Made by a program: the position numbers and the translations under genes. Shown one piece after another: positions 1-13,069 of a DNA stretch of 64,000 bases. The stretch is from the NCBI GenBank assembly GCA_021014325.1, contig CM037463.1, positions 8,067,001-8,131,000 on the forward strand, written 5' to 3'. Positions within the stretch are counted from its first letter, which is position 1; every line of letters starts with the position of its first letter. The DNA is from Plazaster borealis (Eukaryota; Echinodermata; Asteroidea; Forcipulatida; Labidiasteridae). The notes beneath the pieces are model-generated. The model was not told the DNA's origin, did not search any database, and worked only from the letters and a program-made list of their open reading frames with translations.

Positions 1-3000
1 TTTGGAACTATAAAAAATTTTTAAAAATGTTGACCCAAATTCTGAAAATTTGACCATGCCGGCATGGTGAATTTTGTTGATTTTGGACCCAAACTTCAAA
101 CTCACACAAAATTCCCAAATTTCTCAAATTATGACTTACTTACCCAGTTCGCACACATAAATTGTCTTCAGTAGTCCACTCTGTATCATTTGGAACTATA
201 AAAAAAAAAAAAAAAATGTTGACCAAAATTCTGAAAATTTGACCATGCCGGCATGGTGAATTTTGTTGATTTTGGACCCAGACTTCAAACTCACACAAAA
301 TTCTCCATATTTCTCAAACTATGGCTTATTTACCCAGACCACACACATAAAATGTCTTCAGTAGTCCGCTCTGTATCATTTGGAACTATAAAATAAATAA
401 AAAAATGTTGACCAAAATTCTGAAAATTTGACCATGCCGGCATGGTGAATTTTGTTGATTTTGGACCCAAACTTCAAACTCACACAAAATTCTCCATATT
501 TCTCAAATTATGACTTACTTACCCAGTTCGCACACATAAATTGTCTTCAGTAGTCCACTCTGTATCATTTGGAACTATAAAGTCAAAAAAAAAATGTTGA
601 CCAAAATTCTGAAAATTTGACCATGCCGGCATGGTGAATTTTGTTGATTTTGGACCCAGACTTCAAACTCACACAAAATTCTCCATATTTCTCAAACTAT
701 GGCTTATTTACCCAGACCACACACATAAAATGTCTTGAGTAGTCCGCTCTGTATCATTTGGAACTATAAAATCAAAAAAAAAATGTTGACCAAAATTCTG
801 AAAATTTGACCATGCCGGCATGGTGAATTTTTGTTGATTTTGGACCCAAACTTCAAACTCACACAAAATTCTCCATATTTCTCAAACTATGGCTTATTTA
901 CCTAGTCCGCACACATAAAATGTCTTCAGTAGTCTGCTCTGTATCATTTGGAACTATAAAATCAAAAAAAAAAATGTTGACCCAAATTCTGAAAATTTGA
1001 CCATGCCGGCATGGTGAATTTTGTTGGTTTTGGACCCAAACTTCAAACTCACACAAAATTCTCCATATTTCTCAAACTATGGCTTATTTACCTAGTTCAC
1101 ACACATAAAATGTCTTGAGTAGTCCGCTCTGTATCATTTGGAACTATAAAATCAAAAAGAAAATGTTGACCCAAATTCTGAAAATTTGACCATGCCGGCA
1201 TGATGAATTGTGTTGATTTTGGACCCAAACTTCAAACTCACACAAAATTCACCATATTTCTCAAACTATGGCTTATTTACCCAGTCCGCACACATAAAAT
1301 GTCTTGAGTAGTCTGCTCTGTATCATTTGGAACTATAAAATCAAAAAAAAAAATGTTGACAAAAATTGTGAAAATTTGACCATGCCGGCATGGTGAATTT
1401 TGTTGGTTTTGGACCCAAACTTCAAACTCACACAAAATTCTCCATATTTCTCAAACTATGGCTTATTTACCTAGTCCGCACGCATAAAATGTCTTGAGTA
1501 GTCCGCTCTGTATCATGTGGAACTATAAAATAAAAATAAAAAATGACCCAAATTCTGAAAATTTGACCATGCCGACATGGTGAATTTTGTTGATTTTGGA
1601 CCCAAACTTCAAACTCACACAAAATTCTCCATATTTCTCAAACTATGGCTTATTTACCTAGTCCGCACACATAAAATGTCTTGAGTAGTCCGCTCTGTAT
1701 CATTTGGAACTATAAAAAAAAAAAAAAAATGTTGACCAAAATTCTGAAAATTTGACCATGCCGGCATGGTGAATTTAGTTGGTTTTGGACCCAAACTTCA
1801 AACTCACACAAAATTTTCCATATTTCTCAAACTATGGCTTATTTACCTAGTCCGCACACATAAAATGTCTTCAGTAGTCCGCTCTGTATCATGTGGAACT
1901 ATAAAAAATTTAAAAAAATGTTGACCCAAATTCTGAAAATTTGACCATGCCGGCATGGTGAATTTTGTTGGTTTTGGACCCAAACTTCAAACTCACACAA
2001 AATTCTCCATATTTCTCAAACTATGGCTTATTTACCTAGTCCGCACACATAAAATGTCTTCAGTAGTCTGCTCTGTATCATGTGGAACTATAAAATCAAA
2101 AAAAAAAATGTTGACAAAATTTCTGAAAATTTGACCATGCCGGCATGGTGAATTTTGTTGGTTTTGGACCCAAACTTCAAACTCACTCAAAATTCTCCAT
2201 ATTTCTCAAACTATGGCTTATTTACCTAGTCCGCACACATAAAATGTCTTCAGTAGTCTGCTCTGTATCATGTGGAACTATAAAATCAAAAAAAAAAATG
2301 TTGACCAAAATTCTGAAAATTTGACCATGCCGGCATGGTGAATTTTGTTGGTTTTGGACCCAAACTTCAAACTCACACAAAATTCTCCATATTTCTCAAA
2401 CTATGGCTTATTTACCTAGACCGCACACATAAAATGTCTTGAGTAGTCCACTCTGTATCATTTGGAACTATAAAAAAAAAAAAAATGTTGACAAAGATTC
2501 TGAAAATTGGACCATGCCGGCATGGTGAATTTTGTTGGTTTTGGACCCAAACTTCAAACTCACACAAAATTGTCCATATTTCTCAAACTATGGCTTATTT
2601 ACCTAGTTCACACACATAAAATGTCTTCAGTAGTCCGCTCTGTATCATTTGGAACTATAAAATCAAAAAGAGAATGTTGACCCAAATTCTGAAAATTTGA
2701 CCATGCTGGCATGGTGAATTATGTTGATTTTGGACCCAAACTTCAAACTCACACAAAATTCTCCATATTTCTCAAACTATGGCTTATTTACCTAGTCCGC
2801 ACACATAAAATGTCTTCAGTAGTCTGCTCTGTATCATGTGGAACTATAAAATCAAAAAAAAAATGTTGACAAAAATTCTGAAAATTTGACCATGCCGGCA
2901 TGGTGAATTTTGTTGGTTTTGGACCCAAACTTCAAACTCACACAAAATTCTCCATATTTCTCAAACTATGGCTTATTTACCTAGTCCGCACACATAAAAT

Positions 3001-3405
3001 GTCTTGAGTAGTCCACTCTGTATCATTTGGAACTATAAAAAAAAAAAAAATGTTGACCCAAATTCTGAAAATTTGACCATGCCGGCATGGTGAATTTTGT
3101 TGGTTTTGGACCCAAACTTCAAACTCACACAAAATTGTCCATATTTCTCAAACTATGGCTTATTTACCTAGTCCGCACACATAAAATGTCTTCAGTAGTC
3201 CGCTCTGTATCATGTGGAACTATAAAATCAAAAAAAATGTTGACCCAAATTCTGAAAATTTGACCATGCCGGCATGGTGAATTATGTTGATTTTGGACCC
3301 AAACTTCAAACTCACACAAAATTCTCCATATTTCTCAAACTATGGCTTATTTACCTAGTCCACACAAAAAATGTCTTCAGTAGTCTTCTCAGTATCATGT
3401 TGAAC
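1..3405 (+). repeat. Satellite array, segment 1 (~188-bp monomers)
   Basis: About 18 head-to-tail monomers, all in the same orientation, with no gene. Monomers of the CTCAAATTATGACTT class (near 130 and 510) alternate with monomers carrying GACCCAGACTTC and CCCAGACCACAC (near 280 and 660). A rare monomer with CATGATGAATTGTG lies at 1199. The segment is collinear with the array ahead of LINE copy 2: the CATGATGAATTGTG variant recurs at 16285 (offset about 15,086), the AGAATG spacer at 2671 recurs at 17382 (offset 14,711), and TAGTCTTCTC at 3381 recurs at 18100 (offset 14,719). The change of offset by about 375 bp means this unit carries two extra monomers. Confidence 0.97.
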
Positions 3406-3978
3406 TATAAAATCAAAGAAAAATGGGAATTGACCCAAATTCATTGAATGGATCAATTTGACCATGCCGGCATGGTGAATTTTGTTGATTTTGGACCCAA
3501 ACTTCAAACTCACACAAAATTCTCCATATTTCTCAAACTATGGCTTATTTACCTAGTCCGCACACATAAAATGTCTTCAGTAGTCCGCTCTGTATCATTT
3601 GGAACTATAAAATCAAAAAAAAAATGTTGACCCAAATTCTGAAAATTTGACCATGCCGGCATGGTGAATTTTGTTGATTTTGGACCCAAACTTCAAACTC
3701 ACACAAAATTGTCCATATTTCTCAAACTATGGCTTATTTACCTAGTACGCACACATAAAATGTCTTCAGTAGTCTGCTCTGTATCATTTGGAACTATAAA
3801 ATCAAAAAGAAAATGTTGACCCAAATTCTGAAAATTTGACCATGCCGGCATGGTGAATTTTGTTGATTTTGGACCCAAACTTCAAACTCACACAAAATTG
3901 TCCATATTTCTCAAACTATGGCTTATTTACATAGAAGATCAGCACACATAAAATGTCTTCAGTAGTCCACTCTGTAAA
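3406..3978 (+). mobile_element. Ghost LINE insertion: satellite with embedded LINE patches
   Basis: This interval lies between two copies of the LINE target sequence: ATCATGTTGAAC at 3394-3405 and ATCATGTGGAAC at 3979-3990. The flanks on both sides are collinear with those of LINE copy 2. The interior is 573 bp, about three monomers, instead of 1.64 kb of LINE. It contains short patches that fit the LINE and not the satellite. Positions 3416-3455 hold AAATGGGAATT, AAATTCATT and AATGGATCAA, in the order found in the reverse transcriptase region near 13240-13270. Positions 3929-3938 hold CATAGAAGAT from the LINE 3' UTR. An extra AAA precedes the target sequence at 3976-3979, like a remnant of the poly(A) tail. 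Between patches the sequence is ordinary satellite. It may be patchy gene conversion over a LINE copy, or an assembly consensus of LINE-bearing and LINE-free reads. Confidence 0.7.
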
Positions 3979-3990
3979 ATCATGTGGAAC

Positions 3991-6900
3991 TATAAAATCA
4001 AAAAAAAAAATGTTGACCAAAATTCTGAAAATTTGACCATGCCGGCATGGTGAATTTTGTTGATTTTGGACCCAAACTTCAAACTCACACAAAATTCTCC
4101 ATATTTCTCAAACTATGGCTTATTTACACAGTCCGCACACATAAAATGTCTTGAGTAGTCCGCTCTGTATCATTTGGAGCTATAAAAAAAAAAAAAAATG
4201 TTGACCCAAATTCTGAAAATTTGACCATGCCTGCATGGTGAATTTTGTTGATTTTGGACCCAAACTTCAAACTCACACAAAATTCTCCATATTTCTCAAA
4301 CTATGGCTTATTTACCTAGTCCGCACACATAAAATGTCTTGAGTAGTCCGCTCTGTATCATTTGGAACTATAAAAAAAATTTAAAAATGTTGACCCAAAT
4401 TCTGAAAATTTGACCATGCCGGCATGGTGAATTTTGTTGATTTTGGACCCAAACTTCAAACTCACACAAAATTCTCCATATTTCTCAAATTATGACTTAC
4501 TTACCCAGTTCGCACACATAAATTGTCTTCAGTAGTCCGCTCTGTATCATTTGGAACTATAAAATCAAAAAAAAAATGTTGACCAAAATTCTGAAAATTT
4601 GACCATGCCGGCATGGTGAATTTTGTTGATTTTGGACCCAAACTTCAAACTTACACAAAATTGTCCATATTTCTCAAATTATGACTTACATGTACTTACC
4701 CAGTTCGCACACATAAATTGTCTTCAGTAGTCCACTCTGTATCATTTGGAACTATAAAATCAAAAAAAAAGTGTTGACCAAAATTCTGAAAATTTGACCA
4801 TGCCGGCATGGTGAATTTTGTTGATTTTGGACCCAGACTTCAAACTCACACAAAATTCTCCATATTTCTCAAACTATGGCTTATTTACCCAGACCACACA
4901 CATAAAATGTCTTGAGTAGTCCGCTCTGTATCATTTGGAACTATAAAATCCAAAAAAAAATGTTGACCAAAATTCTGAAAATTTGACCATGCCGGCATGG
5001 TGAATTTTTGTTGATTTTGGACCCAAACTTCAAACTCACACAAAATTTTCCATATTTCTCAAACTATGGCTTATTTACCTAGTACGCACACATAAAATGT
5101 CTTGAGTAGTCCGCTCTGTATCATGTGGAACTATAAAAAAATTTTAAAAATGTTGACCCAAATTCTGAAAATTTGACCATGGCGGCATGGTGAATTTTGT
5201 TGGTTTTGGACCCAAACTTCAAACTCACACAAAATTATCCATATTTCTCAAATTATGACTTACTTACCCAGTTCGCACACATAAATTGTCTTCAGTAGTC
5301 CACTCTGTATCATTTGGAACTATAAAATCAAAAAAAAAATGTTGACCCAAATTCTGAAAATTTGACCATGCCGGCATGGTGAATTTTGTTGGTTTTGGAC
5401 CCAAACTTCAAACTCACACAAAATTGTCCATATTTCTCAAACTATGGCTTATTTACCTAGTACGCACACATAAAATGTCTTCAGTAGTCCGCTCTGTATC
5501 ATGTGGAACTATAAAAAATTTAAAAAAATGTTGACCCAAATTCTGAAAATTTGACCATGCCGGCATGGTGAATTTTGTTGGTTTTGGACCATAACTTCAA
5601 ACTCACACAAAATTCTCCATATTTTTCAAACTATGGCTTATTTACCTAGTCCGCACACATAAAATGTCTTCAGTAGTCTGCTCTGTATCATGTGGAACTA
5701 TAAAATAAAAAATGTTGACCAAAATTCTGAAAATTTGACCATGCCGGCATGGTGAATTTTGTTGATTTTGGACCCAAACTTCAAACTCACACAAAATTGT
5801 CCATATTTCTCAAACTATGGCTTATTTACCTAGTCCGCACACATAAAATGTCTTCAGCAGTCCACTCTGCATCATTTGGAACTATAAAATCAAAAAAAAA
5901 ATGTTGACCCAAATTCTGAAAATTTGACCATGCCGGCATGGTGAATTTTGTTGGTTTTGGACCCAAACTTCAAACTCACACAAAATTTTCCATATTTCTC
6001 AAACTATGGCTTATTTACCTAGTACGCACACATAAAATGTCTTCAGTAGTCCGCTCTGTATCATGTGGAACTATAAAATCAAAAAAAAAAATGTTGACCA
6101 AAATTCTGAAAATTTGACCATGCCGGCATGGTGAATTTTGTTGGTTTTGGACCCAAACTTCAAACTTACACAAAATTCTCCTTATTTCTCAAACTATGGC
6201 TTATTTACCTAGTTCACACACATAAAATGTCTTCAGTAGTCCGCTCTGTATCATTTGGAACTATAAAAATTTTTTAAAAACGTTGACCAAAATTCTGAAA
6301 ATTGGACCATGCCGGCATGGTGAATTTTGTTGATTTTGGACCCAAACTTCAAACTCACACAAAATTCTCCATATTTCTCAAACTATGGCTTATTTACCTA
6401 GTCCGCACACATAAAATGTCTTGAGTAGTCCGCTCTGTATCATTTGGAACTATAAAATCAAAAAAAAAAATGTTGACCAAAATTCTGAAAATTTGACCAT
6501 GCCGGCATGGTGAATTTTGTTGATTTTGGACCCAAACTTCAAACTCACAGAAAATTCTCCATATTTCTCAAACTATGGCTTATTTACCTAGTCCGCACAC
6601 ATAAAATGTCTTCAGTAGTCCGCTCTGTATCATTTGGAACTATAAAATCAAAAAAAAAATGTTGACAAAAATTCTGAAAATTTGACCATGCCGGCATGGT
6701 GAATTTTGTTGATTTTGGACCCAAACTTCAAACTCACACAAAATTCTCCATATTTCTCAAACTATGGCTTATTTACACAGTCCGCACACATCAAATGTCT
6801 TGAGTAGTCCGCTCTGTATCATTTGGAACTATAAAAAATTTAAAAAAATGTTGACCCAAATTCTGAAAATTGGACCATGCCGGCATGGTGAATTTTGTTG

Positions 6901-9900
6901 ATTTTGGACCCAAACTTCAAACTCACAGAAAATTCTCCATATTTCTCAAACTATGGCTTATTTACCTAGTCCGCACACATAAAATGTCTTCAGTAGTCCG
7001 CTCTGTATCATTTGGAACTTTAAAAATTTTTTAAAAATGTTGAACCAAATTCTGAAAATTGGATCATGCCGGCATGGTGAATTTTGTTGATTTTGGACCC
7101 AAACTTCAAACTCACACAAAATTCCCCATATTTCTCAAACTATGGCTTATTTACAAAGTCCGCACACATAAAATGTCTTCAGTAGTCAGCTCTGTATCAT
7201 GTGGAACTATAAAATCATCAAAAAAATCTTGACCCAAATTCTGAAAATTTGACCATGCCGGCATGGTGAATTTTGTTGATTTTGGACCCAAACTTCAAAC
7301 TCACAGAAAATTCTCCATATTTCTCAAACTATGGCTTATTTACCTACTCCGCACACATAAAATGTCTTCAGTAGTCCGCTCTGTATCATTTGGAACTATA
7401 AAATCAAAAAAAAAATGTTGACAAAAATTCTGAAAATTTGACCATGCCGGCATGGTGAATTTTGTTGATTTTGGACCCAAACTTCAAACTCACACAAAAT
7501 TCTCCATATTTCTCAAACTATGGCTTATTTACCTAGTCCGCACACATAAAATGTCTTGAGTAGTCCGCTCTGTATCATTTGGAACTATAAAATCAAAAAA
7601 AAAATGTTGACCCAAATTCTGAAAATTTGACCATGCCGGCATGGTGAATTTTGTTGATTTTGGACCCAAACTTCAAACTCACACAAAATTCTCCATATTT
7701 CTCAAACTATGGCTTATTTACCTAGTCCGCACACATAAAATGTCTTCAGTAGTCTGCTCTGTATCATGTGGAACTATAAAATCAAAAAAAAAATGTTGAC
7801 CAAAATTCTGAAAATTTGACCATGCCGGCATGGTGAATTTTGTTGGTTTTGGACCCAAACTTCAAACTCACACAAAATTCTCCATATTTCTCAAACTATG
7901 GCTTATTTACCAAGACCACACACATAAAATGTCTTCAGTAGACAGCACTGAATCATTGGGAACTATAAAATCAAAAAAAAATGTTGACCAAAATTCTGAA
8001 AATTTGACCATGCCGGCATGGTGAATTTTGTTGATTTTGGACCCAAACTTCAAACTCACACAAAATTCTCCATATTTCTCAAACTATGGCTTATTTACAC
8101 AGTCCGCACACATAAAATGTCTTCAGTAGTCCGCTCTGTATCATTTGGAACTATAAAATCAAAAAAAAAATGTTGACAAAAATTCTGAAAATTTGACCAT
8201 GCCGGCATGGTGAATTTTGTTGATTTTGGACCCAAACTTCAAACTCACACAAAATTCTCCATATTTCTCAAACTATGGCTTATTTACCTAGTCCGCACAC
8301 ATAAAATGTCTTGAGTAGTCTGCTCTGTATCATTTGGAACTATAAAATCAAAAAAAAAAATGTTGACAAAAATTCTGAAAATTTGACCATGCCGGCATGG
8401 TGAATTTTGTTGGTTTTGGACCCAAACTTCAAACTCACACAAAATTTTCCATATTTCTCAAACTATGGCTTATTTACCTAGTCCGCACACATAAAATGTC
8501 TTGAGTAGTCCACTCTGTATCATTTGGAACTATAAAATCAAAAAAAAAAATGTTGACCCAAATTCTGAAAATTTGACCATGCCGGCATGGTGAATTTTGT
8601 TGATTTTGGACCCAAACTTCAAACTCACACAAAATTCTCCATATTTCTCAAACTATGGCTTATTTACCTAGTCCGCACACATAAAATGTCTTCAGTAGTC
8701 CGCTCTGTATCATTTGGAACTATAAAATCAAAAAAAAAATGTTGACCAAAATTCTGAAAATTTGACCATGCCGGCATGGTGAATTTTGTTGATTTTGGAC
8801 CCAAACTTCAAACTTACACAAAATTCTTCATATTTCTCAAACTATGGCTTATTTACCTAGTCCACACACATAAAATATCTTCAGTAGTCCGCTCTGTATC
8901 GTTTGGAAACATAAAATCAAAAAGAAAATGTTGACCCAAATTCTGAAAATATGACCATGCCGGCATGGTGAATTTTGTTGATTTTGGACCCAAACTTCAA
9001 ACTCACACAAAATTCTCCATATTTCTCAAACTATGGCTTATTTACCCAGTCCGCACAGATAAAATGTCTTGAGTAGTCCGCTCTGTATCATTTGGAACTA
9101 CAAAATTTTTTTTAAAATGTTGACCAAAATTCTGAAAATTTGACCATGCCGGCATGGTGAATTTTGTTGGTTTTGGACCCAAACTTCAAACTCACACAAA
9201 ATTCTCCATATTTCTCAAACTATGGCTTATTTACCTAGTCCGCACACATAAAATGTCTTGAGTAGTCCGCTCTGTATCATTTGGAACTATAAAATCAAAA
9301 AAAAAATGTTGACCCAAATTCTGAAAATTTGACCATGCCGGCATGGTGAATTTTGTTGATTTTGGACCCAAACTTCAAACTCACACAAAATTGTCCATAT
9401 TTCTCAAACTATGGCTTATTTACCTAGTCCGCACACATAAAATGTCTTCAGTAGTCCGCTCTGTATCATTTGGAACTTTAAAATAAAATAAAAAATGTTG
9501 ACCCAAATTCTGAAAATTTGACCATGCCGGCATGGTGAATTTTGTTGATTTTGGACCCAAACTTCAAACTCACACAAAATTCCCCATATTTCTCAAATTA
9601 TGACTTACTTACCCAGTTCGCACACATAAATTGTCTTCAGTAGTCCACTCTGTATCATTTGGAACTATAAAATCAAAAAAAAAATGTTGACCAAAATTCT
9701 GAAAATTTGACCATGCCGGCATGGTGAATTTTGTTGATTTTGGACCCAAACTTCAAACTCACACAAAATTCTCCATATTTCTCAAACTATGGCTTATTTA
9801 CCTAGTACGCACACATAAAATGTCTTCAGTAGTCCGCTCTGTATCATGTGGAACTATAAAAAATAAAAAAAAATGTTGACCCAAATTCTGAAAATTTGAC

Positions 9901-12900
9901 CATGGCGGCATGGTGAATTTTGTTGGTTTTGGACCCAAACTTCAAACTCACACAAAATTCTCCATATTTCTCAAACTATGGCTTATTTACCTAGTCCGCA
10001 CACATAAAATGTCTTCAGTAGTCTGCTCTGTATCATGTGGAACTATAAAATCAAAAAAAAAAATGTTGACAAAAATTGTGAAAATTTGACCATGCCGGCA
10101 TGGTGAATTTTGTTGATTTTGGACCCAGACTTCAAACTCACACAAAATTGTCCATATTTCTCAAACTATGGCTTATTTACCCAGACCACACACATAAAAT
10201 GTCTTCAGTAGTCCGCTCTGTATCATTTGGAACTATAAAATAAAATAAAAAATGTTGACCCAAATTCTGAAAATTTGACCATGCCGGCATGGTGAATTTT
10301 TGTTTATTTTGGACCCAAACTTCAAACTCACACAAAATTCTCCATATTTCTCAAACTATGGCTTATTTACCTAGTCCGCACACATAAAATGTCTTCAGTA
10401 GTCTGCTCTGTATCATTTGGAACTATAAAATCAAAAAGAAAATGTTGACCCAAATTCTGAAAATTTGACCATGCCGGCATGGTGAATTTTGTTGATTTTG
10501 GACCCAAACTTCAAACTCACACAAAATTCTCCATATTTCTCAAACTATGGCTTATTTACACAGTCCGCACACATAAAATGTCTTCAGTAGTCCGCTCTGT
10601 ATCATGTGGAACTATAAAATCAAAAAAAAAATGTTGACCCAAATTCTGAAAATTTGACCATGCCGGCATGGTGAATTTTGTTGATTTTGGACCCAAACTT
10701 CAAACTCACACAAAATTCTCCATATTTCTCAAACTATGGCTTATTTACACAGTCCGCACACATAAAATGTCTTCAGTAGTCCGCTCTGTATCATTTGGAA
10801 CTATAAAATAAAATAAAAAATGTTGACCAAAATTCTGAAAATTTGACCATGCCGGCATGGTGAATTTTGTTGATTTTGGACCCAAACTTCAAACTCACAC
10901 AAAATTCTCCATATTTCTCAAACTATGGCTTATTTACCTAGTCCGCACACATAAAATGTCTTGAGTAGTCCGCTCTGTATCATTTGGAACTATAAAATCA
11001 AAAATAAAAATGTTGACAAAAATTGTGAAAATTTGACCATGCCGGCATGGTGAATTTTGTTGGTTTTGGACCCAAACTTCAAACTCACACAAAATTTTCA
11101 TATTTCTCAAATTATGACTTACTTACCCAGTTCGCACACATAAATTGTCTTCAGTAGTCCACTCTGTATCATTTGGAACTATAAAATCAAAAAAAAAATG
11201 TTGACCAAAATTCTGAAAATTTGACCATGCCGGCATGGTGAATTTTGTTGATTTTGGACCCAAACTTCAAACTCACACAAAATTCTCCATATTTCTCAAA
11301 CTATGGCTTATTTACCCAGACCACACACATAAAATGTCTTCAGTAGTCTGCTCTGTATCATTTGGAACTATAAAATCCAAAAAAAAATGTTGACCAAAAT
11401 TCTGAAAATTTGACCATGCCGGCATGGTGAATTTTTGTTGATTTTGGACCCAAACTTCAAACTCACACAAAATTCTCCATATTTCTCAAACTATGGCTTA
11501 TTTACCTAGTCCGCACACATAAAATGTCTTGAGTAGTCCGCTCTGTATCATTTGGAACTATAAAAATTTTTTAAAAATGTTGACCCAAATTCTGAAAATT
11601 TGACCATGGTGGCATGGTGAATTTTGTTGGTTTTGGACCCAAACTTCAAACTCACACAAAATTGTCCATATTTCTCAAACTATGGCTTATTTACCTAGTC
11701 CACACACATAAAATGTCTTCAGTAGTCCGCTCTGTATCATTTGGAACTATAAAATCAAAAAGAAAATGTTGACCCAAATTCTGAAAATTTGACCATGCCG
11801 GCATGGTGAATTTTGTTGATTTTGGACCCAAACTTCAAACTCACACAAAATTCTCCATATTTCTCAAACTATGGCTTATTTACACAGTCCGCACACATAA
11901 AATGTCTTGAGTAGTCTGCTCTCTATCATTTGGAACTATAAAAAATTTAAAAAAATGTTGACCCAAATTCTGAAAATTTGACCATGCCGGCATGGTGAAT
12001 TTTGTTGGTTTTGGACCCAAACTTCAAACTCACACAAAATTCTCCATATTTCTCAAACTATGGCTTATTTACCTAGTCCGCACGCAGAAAATGTCTTGAG
12101 TAGTCCGCTCTGTATCATGTGGAACTATAAAATAAAAATAAAAAATGACAAAAATTCTGAAAATTTGACCATGCCGACATGGTGAATTTTGTTGATTTTG
12201 GACCCAAACTTCAAACTCACACAAAATTCCTTGTATTTCTGAAATAATGACTTACTTACCCAGTTCGCACACATAAATTGTCTTCAGTAGTCCGCTCTGT
12301 ATCATTTGGAACTATAAAAAAAAAAAAAAAAGTGTTGACCAAAATTCTGAAAATTTGACCATGCCGGCATGGTGAATTTTGTTGATTTTGGACCCAAACT
12401 CAAACTCACACTAAATTCCCCATATTTCTCAAATTATGACTTACTTACCCGGTTCGCACACATAAATTGTCTTCAGTAGTCCACTCTGTATCATTTGGAA
12501 CTATAAAATAAAAATAAAAAATGTTGACAAAAATTCTGAAAATTGGACCATGCCGGCATGGTGAATTTTGTTGATTTTGGACCCAAACTTCAAACTCACA
12601 CAAAATTCTCCATATTTCTCAAACTATGGCTTATTTACCCACACCACACACATAAAATGTCTTCAGTAGTCCGCTCTGTATCATTTGGAACTATAAAATC
12701 AAAAAAAAATGTTGACCAAAATTCTGAAAATTTGACCATGCCGGCATGGTGAATTTTGTTGATTTTGGACCCAAACTTCAAACTCACACAAAATTTTCCA
12801 TATTTCTCAAACTATGGCTTATTTACCTAGTACGCACACATAAAATGTCTTCAGTAGTCCGCTCTGTATCATGTGGAACTATAAAATCAAAAAAAAAAAT

Positions 12901-13069
12901 GTTGACCCAAATTCTGAAAATTTGACCATGGCGGCATGGTGAATTTTGTTGGTTTTGGACCCAAACTTCAAACTCACACAAAATTCTCCATATTTCTCAA
13001 ACTATGGCTTATTTACCTAGTCGGCACACATAAAATGTCTTCAGTAGTCTTCTCTGTATCATGTGGAAC
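3991..13069 (+). repeat. Satellite array, segment 2
   Basis: About 48 head-to-tail monomers with no gene. Monomer classes are mixed: CTCAAATTATGACTT monomers near 4490, 4680, 5250, 9600, 11110 and 12430, palindrome variants CATGGCGGCATGG near 5178, 9901 and 12927, and many TTGGTTTTGG versus TTGATTTTGG monomers. An extra ATGTAC hexamer lies at about 4689 and recurs near 31419 and 41452. A monomer with an unusual 3' part, AGTAGACAGCACTGAATC, lies near 7937. The last monomer carries TCGGCACAC and TCTTCTCTG just before LINE copy 1, as does the monomer before copy 2. Confidence 0.97.
13058..13069 (+). other. Left target-site duplication of LINE copy 1
   Basis: ATCATGTGGAAC is repeated exactly at 14707-14718 after the poly(A) tail. 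It is a normal piece of the satellite monomer, so the LINE inserted into the satellite just before the TATAAAA motif. Confidence 0.88.

Noticed and set aside
3448..3630. 60-codon open frame beginning MDQFDHAGM as a gene start
   Set aside because: Its first codons come from the LINE-like patch in the ghost insertion and the rest is the usual monomer frame.
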